Shown here: positions 17,863 through 27,600 of the stretch, piece after piece
Position numbering within the stretch: position 1 is the first letter of the stretch
Layout: every line of letters starts with the position of its first letter
Source: Paraflavisolibacter caeni
GTDB taxonomy: Bacteria; Bacteroidota; Bacteroidia; Chitinophagales; Chitinophagaceae
Direction: 5' to 3'
DNA length: 63,357 bases
Assembly (NCBI RefSeq): GCF_025628885.1
Contig: NZ_JAOTIF010000033.1
Location: 1 to 63,357, forward strand
Position numbers and translations under genes: made by a program
Notes under the pieces: model-generated
What the model saw: the letters and a program-made list of their open reading frames with translations, nothing else
Told to the model about the DNA's origin: nothing
Databases searched by the model: none

Positions 17863-18882
17863 ATGATCAATGACAGTGTCTTCAAGACCTTCTGCATACC
17901 AATACTAGGAATTGTCATTCCTTTATTAGCTCATTTGGTGAACTACGACCAGATGAGCGCGGTCAGAGTCCTTGTATCTAACCTGTCTTTTATCGCTACA
18001 TCGTATATCATCTGGCAGGGATCAGTTTGGATTATATCCAACGTACGAAGGAATAAGACCATTCGTAAAAAAATATTTTTAAAGCTATTCCTGCTCTGCA
18101 GTCTAACGGCCTTGTACGGTTTTACAATAGCTACGGCCTCAGCTTTATTATGGCAAACAATTTCATTAAAGAACAACTATATTCAACCAGCTCTTAATTG
18201 TGGTTTCATAGCCGCTGGGATTGTGATGTTCCTAACATTGGTTTATGAGGCTTTATTTCTATCGAAAGAAAGGGAATTAGACGTAATGATTGTAGACCAG
18301 TTGGATAAAGAACGACTGCAAGCAGAACTCTCTGCAGTTAAAGGAGAATTGGAGCCTCACTTTGTTTTTAATTCACTGACCACACTTTCGCAACTCATCA
18401 GTGTTGATGCAGAGAAAGCACAGATGTTTACCAATAAGTTGGCTGTTGTTTACAAATACCTTTTGATCAACAAAGACAAGGAGTTGATTTCTCTTGAAGA
18501 TGAACTCAACTTCATTGATGATTATTTCTACCTCTTGCGTATCCGCTATGATCACAAAATAAACCTGCATTTAAATTTCAGTAAGGGAGAAGAGTCGATC
18601 ATGATCATTCCCTGCTCGCTACAGTTATTGATAGAAAATGCAATCAAGCACAATTACTTTACAGAAGCTGATCCTTTGCAAATAATGATTTCCCTGAATG
18701 GAGAATACCTGAAGGTTGAAAACAATAAAAGAAGCAAGAATTACGCAGTAGTATCAACTAAGGTGGGGCTCGCCAAACTGAGAACCCATTACAGGTTGAT
18801 CTGCAATAAGGACATCGTAATCTATGAAAAGGATTCCAGGTTTATTGTGAAGATCCCCTTAATCAAACAGGAACAATTATGA
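17863..18882 (+). CDS. LytS-type sensor histidine kinase
   Basis: With the ATG at 17863 this is a 339-residue protein; a TTG 42 bp upstream is less likely. Four membrane segments (about 8-145) form the sensor. The His_kinase domain (Pfam PF06580) follows with GELEPHFVFNSLTTLSQLI, where His is the phosphoacceptor, and a HATPase_c domain with SLQLLIENAIKHN. No extracellular ligand domain is visible, so the signal is presumably sensed in or near the membrane. The stop overlaps the next gene's start by 4 bp, so kinase and regulator are made as a pair. Confidence 0.92.
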   Translation: MINDSVFKTFCIPILGIVIPLLAHLVNYDQMSAVRVLVSNLSFIATSYIIWQGSVWIISNVRRNKTIRKKIFLKLFLLCSLTALYGFTIATASALLWQTISLKNNYIQPALNCGFIAAGIVMFLTLVYEALFLSKERELDVMIVDQLDKERLQAELSAVKGELEPHFVFNSLTTLSQLISVDAEKAQMFTNKLAVVYKYLLINKDKELISLEDELNFIDDYFYLLRIRYDHKINLHLNFSKGEESIMIIPCSLQLLIENAIKHNYFTEADPLQIMISLNGEYLKVENNKRSKNYAVVSTKVGLAKLRTHYRLICNKDIVIYEKDSRFIVKIPLIKQEQL

Positions 18883-19640
18883 CCAAGATTATTATCATCG
18901 AAGATGAAAAGTATGCCTGCGATGCGCTGGTCAAAACATTGTATGAAGCAGCGGCCGACATTGAAATCAAAGCGATTTTAACCAGTGTGGAGGAAAGCAT
19001 CCGTTTTTTATCGCAGGATGCAGAGGCTGATCTCATTCTCAGTGACGTGCAATTAACTGACGGCCTATCTTTTTCTATTTTCAACGAAGTAGATATCGAT
19101 GCACCTATCATCTTTATCACAGGCTATGATAAGTTCATGATGACCGCATTTGAATACAACAGTATTGACTACCTATTAAAGCCTGTATCTAAAGATGATC
19201 TGCAAAAGGCTTTAACGAAATACAGAAAGCTGCAAAAGCACTTTATGAGCGCCAATGAGTCGTTGTATCATTTCATCAATCACTTTGGCGAGAAAAAGAA
19301 AACAAGGATATTGGTGCGCAAAGGAATGGAACATGTAGCCCTGCAACTTGATGACATTGCGTTGTTTTATACAGAGAACAAAGTAGTGTATGTATTTGAT
19401 AAATGCGGGAAGAAATACCTGGCAGACAAAAATCTATCGGACCTCGAACTGCAATTGGATAAGGATCGCTTTTTCCGGGTAAACCGCCAGTATATTGTCA
19501 ACATCAATTTTATAAGGTCGTTCAAAGCATTTGAACGAGTGAAGCTACAGGTAGAGCTCACATTAAGTGACTGGCACCATCATATTATTGTGAGCCAGGA
19601 GACAGCACCTTTATTTAAGAAGTGGCTGGCGGATGCGTGA
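18879..19640 (+). CDS. LytTR family response regulator
   Basis: The 253-residue protein has an N-terminal receiver domain (about 1-120) with IIIEDE acidic pocket, LILSDVQLTDG (phosphoacceptor Asp), IIFITGYD (Thr/Tyr switch region) and YLLKPV (Lys). A LytTR DNA-binding domain follows (about 145-245; RILVRKGMEHVALQLDDIALFY, RFFRVNRQYIVNINFI). LytTR regulators bind direct repeats spaced about 21 bp. The obvious local target candidate is the divergent ABC exporter operon. The gene's last 30 bp overlap the end of the convergent SGNH hydrolase gene. Confidence 0.94.
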   Translation: MTKIIIIEDEKYACDALVKTLYEAAADIEIKAILTSVEESIRFLSQDAEADLILSDVQLTDGLSFSIFNEVDIDAPIIFITGYDKFMMTAFEYNSIDYLLKPVSKDDLQKALTKYRKLQKHFMSANESLYHFINHFGEKKKTRILVRKGMEHVALQLDDIALFYTENKVVYVFDKCGKKYLADKNLSDLELQLDKDRFFRVNRQYIVNINFIRSFKAFERVKLQVELTLSDWHHHIIVSQETAPLFKKWLADA

Positions 19641-20549
19641 TTCGATTTGCTTATCTATCGAATCCCTCTTCTGTTGTGCCTCACTTAAGGGTAGTCCAAC
19701 TTTCATTCCTGGCCTCTTGTGCCCAGTTGAAGTTAACCATGCATCTCTCATTATTTCCTGTCGCATTTCTACAAGTTTCAAAATGCTTTCACCATTCACA
19801 AAGGAAGAAAAAGCACTTCTCACATCACTATCCTTTAATATCTGAACCTCGCCCAAGGATAAAAGGATTTGTTTTGCGATTATCCAATGCCCAATATCGT
19901 TTGGATGAATGCCATCTTCTGCATATTTAAATGTGGAATCAATAAGCCGTTGTTCTTCTAAATATTTCTTCATAGGCCAATGAATATCTATTACATTCCA
20001 ATTTGCAGTGTACCGGCAACTGATTAACCAATCAGAATAAATGTCAAGAACATTTGCATATGCACTTCCTTTACGTTCATCATACACGGGAGACGTCAGA
20101 TGAACTATTGGAATTCCTGATTCTGTTACCTTTTCATGTACCCAATTAATACCTTCCTTATATTTTTGGAAACGGGATTCATCAAAAGGCATGTAAATAC
20201 CATCATTCATGCCATAACATTCAAATACCAAATCAGGCTTTGTTTGTGTAAGAATTCTTTCTAAACGTTCATGTAAATCCGGACGCGGAAATTTCCCTCC
20301 AGCATGATTGGGTTCCGAAAGACCTGAGACAGTTTCGCTAGGTAAGCCAACATTAATAAACTCAATATGTCTTCCTGGATATCTAAGTGTTAAATATGCA
20401 TCCATATATGATACATAAAGGCCGCTATAAGTAATACTATTCCCCAAAATAACTATTCGTTTAACATTGCCAGGTATTCTATATGTTTGGGAGCTACAAG
20501 TGAATTGAAAACCAATCAAAAGAATTGTAATCAAAGTAATATGTCGCAT
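19611..20549 (-). CDS. Exported SGNH/GDSL family hydrolase
   Basis: The 312-residue protein starts with a signal peptide (MRHITLITILLIGFQFTCSS, possibly a lipoprotein Cys). It has the SGNH blocks: block I RIVILGNSITYSG (Ser nucleophile in GNS, about 32), block II Gly in GLPSETVSGLSEP, block III CYGMNDGIY (Asn, about 112) and block V EDGIHPNDIGHWI (Asp-His, about 215). Such enzymes deacylate or deacetylate carbohydrates or lipids in the periplasm. The C-terminal 80 residues are charged and helical. The gene runs 30 bp into the end of the LytTR gene on the other strand. Confidence 0.88.
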   Translation of the reverse strand: MRHITLITILLIGFQFTCSSQTYRIPGNVKRIVILGNSITYSGLYVSYMDAYLTLRYPGRHIEFINVGLPSETVSGLSEPNHAGGKFPRPDLHERLERILTQTKPDLVFECYGMNDGIYMPFDESRFQKYKEGINWVHEKVTESGIPIVHLTSPVYDERKGSAYANVLDIYSDWLISCRYTANWNVIDIHWPMKKYLEEQRLIDSTFKYAEDGIHPNDIGHWIIAKQILLSLGEVQILKDSDVRSAFSSFVNGESILKLVEMRQEIMRDAWLTSTGHKRPGMKVGLPLSEAQQKRDSIDKQIESRIRQPLLK

Positions 20550-20621
20550 AAATATTTTGAAGCTAGTGTCTATTTCCTGATCAAAGGTGGAAGATAATTA
20601 AAGTTAAAACATGGTAATCGC

Positions 20622-21641
20622 TTACTGCATTGTACTGGGCTCATTTCCTTTATTGGCTTCATTGCCTTTATTTGTCTCCTTAGGATGCTGGCTTCCCTTG
20701 CCGGATTTGATAGTACGGATCACAGACCGGACAATGTCCAATACCGGCCCTCCGATACCAAGTCGCTGTGCCCTGGAATTGGCAGCTACAACCACCCAAC
20801 TTGTCGGATCAAACACAAGATAATTCCCGGATTCATACGCAGCCGAATCAACCACACTATCGGGTACATATACCTGAATCCTGGTTTGCTTATAGTTATT
20901 GGGAAGGTACCGCACATAATAGCCCTCCTCTTGTCGATACCACTGATCCTGCTTTAAGTCGGTACGCAAAATCGGGGCGGGAGTATTCAACACTGCTAAC
21001 CGCTCAAAGGCCTCATAAGACCTGACACTCAGGTCAAAGAGTTGCCCTATGTCGTTCTGGCTATTCAATGTGGGCACCATCCTGGCCACTGTTTTTACAA
21101 CTCCCAACACCCCTCCCTGCAATTCGAATAACTGCTTTCGTGAAAGCAATTGCGTGGCTGTATATTGTACTTCAGGTGAAAGCTTATAAAAATCGGAATG
21201 GCTGACCACAGACCACAATAATAGCTGGACATTCTTCTGATCTAGTTGAGATTCTTTCCGCGAATTAAAGAGAATGGCTTGAATCATATCTTTCCGCGCC
21301 CCCCCCAAAGGTGCCTGGAAATACACATCACTTGGTGAAGGTCCCGGCGTTCCGGGTTGGAGACAATAGGTCTTGAAATCGGCCTCATACAAACCGGGAG
21401 ATAAAACAAAGGCGCCTTCTTCGGTCCTCGGCAGATCCATCAATGAAACAGGTGATTTACCGGCCGGTAAATCCGGCTGCATGATCAATGTGGTATCAAC
21501 GTCCCTAAAACTGGAGGTAACAGGCGGCGTTGTGCCGATCCAATTCCCCCTGCTGGTGTCTGCACGTTTTTGATGAGCAGTAGAAGCACAGGACGATAAG
21601 ATAACAATAAGTAATAAGCTTCTGAGTAAATGTTGGTGCAT
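20622..21641 (-). CDS. Lipoprotein of unknown function
   Basis: The 339-residue protein has a lipoprotein signal (MHQHLLRSLLLIVILSSCAS). No family is recognised. The middle contains a regular LPRTEEGAFVLSPGLYEADFKTYCLQPGTPGPSPSD segment resembling a short beta domain, and DYLVF-like GNYLVFDPTSWVVVAANSRAQRLGIGGPVLDIV near the end. The C terminus is a low-complexity run of Lys, Asn and Glu (KETNKGNEANKGNEPSTMQ). It is 70 bp upstream of the SGNH hydrolase gene on the same strand and may be co-transcribed. GC content is visibly higher than in neighbouring genes. Confidence 0.75.
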   Translation of the reverse strand: MHQHLLRSLLLIVILSSCASTAHQKRADTSRGNWIGTTPPVTSSFRDVDTTLIMQPDLPAGKSPVSLMDLPRTEEGAFVLSPGLYEADFKTYCLQPGTPGPSPSDVYFQAPLGGARKDMIQAILFNSRKESQLDQKNVQLLLWSVVSHSDFYKLSPEVQYTATQLLSRKQLFELQGGVLGVVKTVARMVPTLNSQNDIGQLFDLSVRSYEAFERLAVLNTPAPILRTDLKQDQWYRQEEGYYVRYLPNNYKQTRIQVYVPDSVVDSAAYESGNYLVFDPTSWVVVAANSRAQRLGIGGPVLDIVRSVIRTIKSGKGSQHPKETNKGNEANKGNEPSTMQ

Positions 21642-21799
21642 AAGGTACGGTTTAAAGTTACTGAATTCAACAGCATCACCATTAATCCCTCAAAGTTGCT
21701 ACTACAAGATGGAAAGTTATTTGCTGATTTAAAACTAATTACCCAGCAAAGGATTGTTAATATTTAATGGTGTGACTGTCATATTGAAATGATAAACTA

Positions 21800-21833
21800 A
21801 TAACTGGAATAAGTAGTTGCTTATTCCAGTTAT
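21800..21833. terminator. Hairpin downstream of the PepSY-like gene
   Basis: A perfect 14-bp inverted repeat (21800-21813 with 21820-21833) closes a 6-nt loop, 75 bp past the stop of the minus-strand PepSY-like gene. The following minus-strand sequence is T-rich but lacks a clean T-run, so it may be a 3'-end stabiliser rather than a true terminator. Confidence 0.55.
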
Positions 21834-21907
21834 AACCTGTCCAAGGAGCACAAGGATTAGCGGATGCCTTGCCTGATAATATACAGGTACATTCATTCGT
21901 TACCCCA

Positions 21908-22342
21908 TTATGCTTTTTTAAACTTTTTGGTTACATACATTGAACCATGAGCATCAGAGTTGACTCTTGTCCAGGTTTTGGCATCTTCTAATACAATTTC
22001 ATATACCACTTCGTCGCCAGAAAGAATTTCTGTAACGCCAAATACTTTCTTATTTGGATACTTCTGTTTCAATTTTGCCAGGATAAAAACAGGAAGGTCT
22101 TTCTCGCTATAATCCCTTCTTACAGAAATCACATTTCCTTTCAAGTCGTAATGAATACGGCAGGTGACCTGGTTATAGTCGAAGAACACTTCATAGTAAT
22201 CTTCATAAGTGTACCATTTTATATTAGTGGCAGTAGGGAAGGTTTCATGAAAGCGTTTAGCAATCGTTTCATCTATGTCGTTATCCAGAGCAAATGCAGT
22301 TGTTGATAATAAAAAGGCCAGGCCTAATAAGATCTTTTTCAT
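21908..22342 (-). CDS. PepSY-like exported protein
   Basis: The start at 22342 is chosen because it begins a signal peptide (MKKILLGLAFLLSTTAFA); upstream in-frame codons are hydrophilic. The 144-residue product continues with IAKRFHETFPTATNIKWYTYEDYYEVFFDYNQ and DYSEKDLPVFILAKLKQKYPNKKVFGVTEI, the twin-repeat pattern of the PepSY_like (beta-lactamase-inhibitor-like) family of small Bacteroidota periplasmic proteins. These are often controlled by two-component systems or stress; their biochemical role is unsettled. A tandem dyad lies about 160 bp upstream of the start (22499-22540). Confidence 0.85.
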   Translation of the reverse strand: MKKILLGLAFLLSTTAFALDNDIDETIAKRFHETFPTATNIKWYTYEDYYEVFFDYNQVTCRIHYDLKGNVISVRRDYSEKDLPVFILAKLKQKYPNKKVFGVTEILSGDEVVYEIVLEDAKTWTRVNSDAHGSMYVTKKFKKA

Positions 22343-22855
22343 AATAAGTGGTTTGAAGGTGAAGGAATGCTCTTTTCTCACTGCCAAATTAGTTCTGCAT
22401 AGGGTCTTGATAAACGAAATTGATATTAGTGGTAAAGGCTTTTGATGCCACTGAAAACATATCATTTTCCATGCTTTACTTTAAGCGTTAAATCAGCTTA
22501 CTGAAATATAACTTTCACATACTGAAACACAGTTTTCACCAACACAACTGATGATGTTAATTCTTCTTAACACGGACTGTTTTAGAGGACGAATGGTTGA
22601 GAGGGATTAGAAATAAGTGATGAGGGATCAGTGATGAGTTTAGATAAAAAAAATATAAGGTCCATTAACTCAACAGGAAACTTCTTTACAGGTTGCTTTT
22701 TATTTGGCCATTAAATTGTAGCATAATATTTATGTGCACATTATAATACGGCTTCAGGCACAAAAAATAATGCTTCGGTAAATAAGGCTTCGTTAATATC
22801 AGCATTTGGCAATCAATACTTGTCCTTTTTGATATCTCTAATCAAATCCACAGTC
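22343..22855. other. Intergenic region between PepSY-like gene and susC
   Basis: These 513 bp contain no visible gene. The most structured part is the pair of 21-bp direct repeats at 22499-22540, reported separately. Around 22585-22640 lies a spacer-type tract with gtgatgag words. The part nearest susC (22700-22855) is AT-rich, as expected for a promoter, but I cannot assign a -7 box with confidence. Confidence 0.5.
22499..22540. promoter_or_regulatory. Candidate tandem operator: two TGAAA-N6-TTTCA dyads, 21-bp pitch
   Basis: Unit 1 is tactgaaatataactttcaca (22499-22519) and unit 2 starts immediately at 22520, sharing tactgaaa and ttttcac. Each unit contains the inverted repeat TGAAA-N6-TTTCA. 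A weaker third copy (actgaaaacatatcattttcc) lies at 22450-22470. The 21-bp pitch puts both units on the same DNA face, as for a cooperatively bound regulator of the PepSY-like gene or of susC. Confidence 0.55.
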
Positions 22856-25800
22856 ATGAGGAAATTGTTACCACTTTTCATTCTTCTTTTTACAGCCCTT
22901 ACATTGCTGTCCCAACAACGCACCATAACCGGCAAGGTTACTGATGCAAATGGCAACCCGGTTGCAGGTGCAACCATTACTGTGCAAGGCAGCACCACTG
23001 CAACCCAAACAAATACTGATGGTTCCTTCAGCATTTTAGCTCCCCCGGGCAGCACGCTTGTATTGTCATCGGTGGGTTTTGAAACGCAGCAAGTGCCTGT
23101 TGGCAGCAATCAAAATCTCAGCATTTCCTTACGCAATCAAAACAGGGAATTATCCGAAGTGGTCGTTACTGCTGTAGGTATTCGCAGGGAGGCCAAAACT
23201 ATCGGCTATGCTGCCACAACGGTCCGCAATGAGGAACTTACCCGTGGCCGGGAAAGAAGTGTGCTCAACTCCCTGCAAGGTAAGGTGGCAGGGGTACAAA
23301 TCACTAATACATCAGGAGGTGTGGGCAGTTCTACGCGTATTCAGTTTCGTGGTCCCACGTCTTTACTTGGCAATAACCAGGCATTGATTGTTGTGGATGG
23401 CATTCCTATTAACAATTCTTCCCTTGAATCGGGTAACCCGGCTGATCCAGACAACCAAGATAACCAGAGCTTGAACAACCAGGTAGACCCTGGTAACCGG
23501 GGCAACGATATCAACCCGGAAGATGTGGAATCAGTGACACTTCTTAAAGGTCCTGCAGCGGCGGCTTTGTATGGTAGCAGGGCTGCGAACGGAGCACTGA
23601 TCATTACTACCAAGAATGGGAAGGGATTAAAAAGCAAACGTGCTGAGATCAGCTTTAGCAGTTCCTATAGCCGTGAATCTATTCTTAAACTTCCCGATCT
23701 TCAAAACGAGTATGGCCAAGGGGGCCAGAAGGAAGTGGACCTTAGAGAAAACTTTAGCTGGGGGCCCAAGTTCGATGGACAGCTACGTCCATGGGGCCAA
23801 GTGATCGATGGCGAACAAAAGGTAAAGCCTTATATTGGATTGAAAGATAACGTCAAAGAGTTTTTCAACATTGGCCAGAATTATAACAACAATGTATCCT
23901 TTTCTCAAAATAACGACCGCAACAGCTATTTTGTTTCGTACAACAATGTAACCCAGAAAGGGATCATGCCGGGAACGGAATATACCCGTAACTCAGTGCG
24001 CCTGACTGGAACAGCCGATCTGTCCAATAAGTTTTACTCCAATGCCACCGTCAATTATATCCACACTTCCGGGGACCTTTCCATACAAGGGCAAGGTCCG
24101 TCTCCTTATGACCAGGTGATCCAAACACCGCGGGACATTCCACTGCTGGAACTAAAGGATTATAAGAACGATAAATTCAATACGCTTTCGGGATATTATG
24201 GCGCTTATACGGTTAACCCATGGTATCTACTTGGAGAAGATTCTTACAATACCAATGTTGACCGTGTGCTGGGCAGCGTGGAAGTGGGTTTCAAGGCCAC
24301 ACAATGGCTGGACATTTTGTACCGTATTGGGACGGATGTTTCCACCGACAAGCGCAAGCAGCAGATCTCCAAAAGGGTGATCCCTGATGACAACCAGAAT
24401 AGCGGCAGCAATTTCCCCGGACAGTACCAGGAAGGATCTTATAACCTGAGAGAACTGACCAGTGATCTGATTGTGACCTTTAACCGCAAGTTATCAGAAG
24501 ATATTTCTCTTAGGGCTTTAGCAGGTCATAATGTATTCCAGCAAAACAGGGATTTACAAGTAAGTACCGTCAACAGCCTTGTGGTGCCCGGCTTGTACAA
24601 TCTATCCAATAGCAAGGACCGTCCACAAGTTTCAAACTTTACATCTCTCAAAAGACTATGGGGATTGTATGCTGATATCAACTTTTCATATAAAAATTAT
24701 CTCTTCCTTGGCCTGACTGCCCGCAACGACTGGTCTTCCACTTTGCCAGAAGATAACAGAAGCTTTTTTTACCCCAGCGCCAATGCATCTTTTGTATTCA
24801 GCGATGCTTTTGAGATGCCGGAATGGCTCACTTACGGCAAACTGAGGGCCAGCGCCGCTAAAGTGGGTAACGATGCCAATCCTTATTTGCTTCAATTAGT
24901 ATATCCCACTGGCTCTATAGATGATGGATTCCAGAATTCTCAATTAACATTCCCCCACAATGGCGTTCCGGGCTACACTGTTAGCAATACGCTTCCTAAC
25001 CCGGATCTGACACCAGAATTTACTACTTCTTATGAGGGAGGGCTAGAAGCATCTTTTCTCAAAAGCCGCATTGGTTTTGATGTAACGTACTACAGTAATG
25101 CAAGCCGCGACCAGATACTTGCGCTGCCCTATGCAGGCAGCACCGGCTTTACAGCACGTATCATCAATGTAGGAAAGGTGACTAACAAAGGTTTTGAACT
25201 CATGCTGCGCGGGCAACCTGTGCGCAATAATGATTTCACATGGGAAGTAACAGGAACATTTACTAAAAATAAAAGCCGTGTAGTCAGCCTATTTGAAGGA
25301 GTCACCCAAGTAGATATAGGTGGTATCAATGGTGCCTCATTGATTGCGAAGGTAGGCGAACCTTATGGTTCTTTCTTTGGCGCCGGCTTTTTGCGTGATT
25401 CTTTGGGCCGAGTAGTAGTAGATGAAGAAACTGGCTTTCCTGTAACAGAACCAACAGCACAAGTTCATGGTAATATACAGCCAAAGTACCTGGCTAGCCT
25501 GATGAACAGCTTTTCTTATAAAGGTTTTACCCTTACAGCCTTGCTAGACGGCCGCAAAGGTGGCGTTTTCCTGTCACGCACAAAGTTTTTGCAAGCCTTT
25601 ATAGGTACAGATCCGAAGACGCTATACAACGACCGGGAGCCCTTTGTTGTGCCTAACAGCGTCATTCAAACACCTGATGGAAAATTCACAGAAAATACAG
25701 ACGTTAAAGTAGAGAATGCTCAAAACTACTGGACAGACTTTGTTTCACCCACGCTGATCGAAAACATGGTAGACGCTTCCTTCCTGAAATTGAGAGAAGT

Positions 25801-26023
25801 ATCACTTAGTTACCAGCTACCACAAGACTGGGTAAAGAAAACACCGTTTACAGCCATACAAGTTGGCCTTATTGGCCGCAACCTGGTATTGTGGACCCCG
25901 GATGAAAACACCTATTGCGATCCAGAAACCAACTCGTGGGGAACAGGGAACCTGCAAGGGTTTGAATATGGAAGTATTCCCTCTACAAGGAGTTATGGTG
26001 CGAATGTGAGAATTACGTTGTGA
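22856..26023 (+). CDS. SusC/RagA family TonB-linked outer membrane protein
   Basis: The start at 22856 gives a signal peptide (MRKLLPLFILLFTALTLLSQ) and a 1055-residue protein. The order is a carboxypeptidase-regulatory-like domain (about 21-100, ITGKVTDANGNPVAGATITVQG), TonB box region, plug domain (about 110-235) with the SusC signature (VESVTLLKGPAAAALYGSRAANGALIITTKNG), and a large TonB-dependent beta-barrel to the C terminus. It lacks an N-terminal STN domain, so it is not a sigma-regulator type transducer. It forms the outer-membrane import pore with the SusD homologue encoded next. No glycosidase, peptidase or sigma/anti-sigma pair adjoins it, so the nutrient is unknown. Confidence 0.97.
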   Translation: MRKLLPLFILLFTALTLLSQQRTITGKVTDANGNPVAGATITVQGSTTATQTNTDGSFSILAPPGSTLVLSSVGFETQQVPVGSNQNLSISLRNQNRELSEVVVTAVGIRREAKTIGYAATTVRNEELTRGRERSVLNSLQGKVAGVQITNTSGGVGSSTRIQFRGPTSLLGNNQALIVVDGIPINNSSLESGNPADPDNQDNQSLNNQVDPGNRGNDINPEDVESVTLLKGPAAAALYGSRAANGALIITTKNGKGLKSKRAEISFSSSYSRESILKLPDLQNEYGQGGQKEVDLRENFSWGPKFDGQLRPWGQVIDGEQKVKPYIGLKDNVKEFFNIGQNYNNNVSFSQNNDRNSYFVSYNNVTQKGIMPGTEYTRNSVRLTGTADLSNKFYSNATVNYIHTSGDLSIQGQGPSPYDQVIQTPRDIPLLELKDYKNDKFNTLSGYYGAYTVNPWYLLGEDSYNTNVDRVLGSVEVGFKATQWLDILYRIGTDVSTDKRKQQISKRVIPDDNQNSGSNFPGQYQEGSYNLRELTSDLIVTFNRKLSEDISLRALAGHNVFQQNRDLQVSTVNSLVVPGLYNLSNSKDRPQVSNFTSLKRLWGLYADINFSYKNYLFLGLTARNDWSSTLPEDNRSFFYPSANASFVFSDAFEMPEWLTYGKLRASAAKVGNDANPYLLQLVYPTGSIDDGFQNSQLTFPHNGVPGYTVSNTLPNPDLTPEFTTSYEGGLEASFLKSRIGFDVTYYSNASRDQILALPYAGSTGFTARIINVGKVTNKGFELMLRGQPVRNNDFTWEVTGTFTKNKSRVVSLFEGVTQVDIGGINGASLIAKVGEPYGSFFGAGFLRDSLGRVVVDEETGFPVTEPTAQVHGNIQPKYLASLMNSFSYKGFTLTALLDGRKGGVFLSRTKFLQAFIGTDPKTLYNDREPFVVPNSVIQTPDGKFTENTDVKVENAQNYWTDFVSPTLIENMVDASFLKLREVSLSYQLPQDWVKKTPFTAIQVGLIGRNLVLWTPDENTYCDPETNSWGTGNLQGFEYGSIPSTRSYGANVRITL

Positions 26024-26052
26024 TTGGAATGATGAATGATTCGAATGACGAA

Positions 26053-26067
26053 TCCGCCAGAGGCGGA
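26053..26067. repeat. Dispersed palindrome TCCGCC-AGA-GGCGGA (copy in susC-susD spacer)
   Basis: Perfect 6-bp arms with a 3-nt loop, in the 89-bp spacer between susC and susD. It is the same core as in ispG at 36716-36730 and, with loop TAA, at 58492-58506. Flanks (gaatgacgaa and cacgtgacgaa) differ from those copies. Confidence 0.75.
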
Positions 26068-26112
26068 CACGTGACGAATAAAAAAGCTTTCATTATTGAC
26101 AAAACAAAAATC

Positions 26113-27591
26113 ATGAATAAATATATTTTTCATATTGTTTTCCTGGGCGTGATGACGGTAGGGTTAATGTCCTGCGAAAAGGATTTTTTGGATGTCAACA
26201 CGGACCCTAATAATCCTACAGAATCGTCTGTTGACTTAATACTCCCGACTGCCGAGGGTTATACAGCCTACATTATGGGCAATCCATATCAAATCCTGGG
26301 GGGACTGTGGTCGCAATACTGGACACAAGGTCCAACCGGAAGCCAGTATAAAAATTTTGACCAATACACGATCACTTCCAGCGACTTCGACCGGCAATGG
26401 CTTCAATTGTATTCAGGTCCACTGAATGATTCTAAATATCTAATCGATGAAGGAACACGACTCAACCGGAAAAACTATGCGGCCATTGGCAAAATTCTAC
26501 AGGCATATATTTATCAATACCTGACCGACCTACATGGCGACATACCCTTCTCGGAGGCCTTGGACCCCAATAACCCATCACCTAAATACGATACCCAGGA
26601 GCAAGTATACAACGGGCTAGTGAAATTAATAGAAGACGGTGTAGCCCTTATAGATGAAGCTTCCGACGATCATCCGGGTGAAGATGATTTTCTTTTTGGC
26701 GGAGACATGACATTGTGGAAAAAGTTCGCCAACACATTGAAACTCCGTGTTTACTTAAGACAGGCATATGTAAGGCCGGATGTAGCCCAAGCAGGCATCA
26801 ATGCGCTGTATACTTCCGGTGCCCAGTTTTTGGAAGCCGGTGAAGATGCGGAAATGGCATTTACAGACGAAATTTTTAACCAGAATCCATTGTTTGCCAC
26901 TTACCAGGCATTAACAGAAGACAACCTAGTGGCCAGCGAAACAACATTGAATTATTTCACTCTCACACATGACCCCCGCGTGGATGTGTTTTATCAACAA
27001 GCTACGCTGCCTCCAAATGCAGGGCATCATGCTGGTATCGAGCAGGGCAATGGCACTAACCTTATCAACCAAAATGCCAATAGCTACTCCAAGCCTGGTC
27101 CTGAAATTGGCGGACCCAATGGCGGTGAAGCAGCTCCCGTTGTATTTATGAGTGCTGCTGAAAGCTACTTTTTGCAGGCCGAAGCAGCAGCAAGAGGCTG
27201 GGGCACGGGTAATGCACAGCTATTGTACAACCAGGCCATACTTTCTTCCTTCCTGCGCTGGGGCTTTACAATTGCCCAGGCCAATGCTTTCATCAGCCAG
27301 TCTTCTGTAGCCTTCCCAAATGCAGGATCAAAAGAAGAAAAAATAAAGGCCATCATCACTCAAAAATGGTCTAGCATGTCTGGTACTCAAAACCTTGAAG
27401 CCTGGACAGAATGGCGAAGGACCGGATATCCGAACTTTTTTGAGATATCAGTTTCTTCCAACATCGGCAATAAATTCCCTACCCGGATATTATATCCCGA
27501 TTCTGAAGTTACCCGTAACGCTAATACGCCGGCACAAAAAACGGTTTCAGACAAGGTATGGTGGGATGTGAATACAACAGGGCAGAACTAA
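26113..27591 (+). CDS. SusD/RagB family nutrient-binding outer membrane lipoprotein (SusD-like_2)
   Basis: The ATG at 26113 is chosen because it starts a lipoprotein signal (IFHIVFLGVMTVGLMSCEKDF, lipidated Cys about residue 18), giving 492 residues; the longer in-frame version reads through spacer repeats. The sequence DVNTDPNNPTESSVDLILPTAEGYTAYI and later AESYFLQAEAAARGWG belong to the SusD-like_2 branch. It is the surface lid of the SusC barrel and binds the nutrient. WR(R)TGYPNF near the C terminus is the family's usual ending. It lies 89 bp downstream of susC. Confidence 0.95.
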   Translation: MNKYIFHIVFLGVMTVGLMSCEKDFLDVNTDPNNPTESSVDLILPTAEGYTAYIMGNPYQILGGLWSQYWTQGPTGSQYKNFDQYTITSSDFDRQWLQLYSGPLNDSKYLIDEGTRLNRKNYAAIGKILQAYIYQYLTDLHGDIPFSEALDPNNPSPKYDTQEQVYNGLVKLIEDGVALIDEASDDHPGEDDFLFGGDMTLWKKFANTLKLRVYLRQAYVRPDVAQAGINALYTSGAQFLEAGEDAEMAFTDEIFNQNPLFATYQALTEDNLVASETTLNYFTLTHDPRVDVFYQQATLPPNAGHHAGIEQGNGTNLINQNANSYSKPGPEIGGPNGGEAAPVVFMSAAESYFLQAEAAARGWGTGNAQLLYNQAILSSFLRWGFTIAQANAFISQSSVAFPNAGSKEEKIKAIITQKWSSMSGTQNLEAWTEWRRTGYPNFFEISVSSNIGNKFPTRILYPDSEVTRNANTPAQKTVSDKVWWDVNTTGQN

Positions 27592-27600
27592 TGGATCAGT

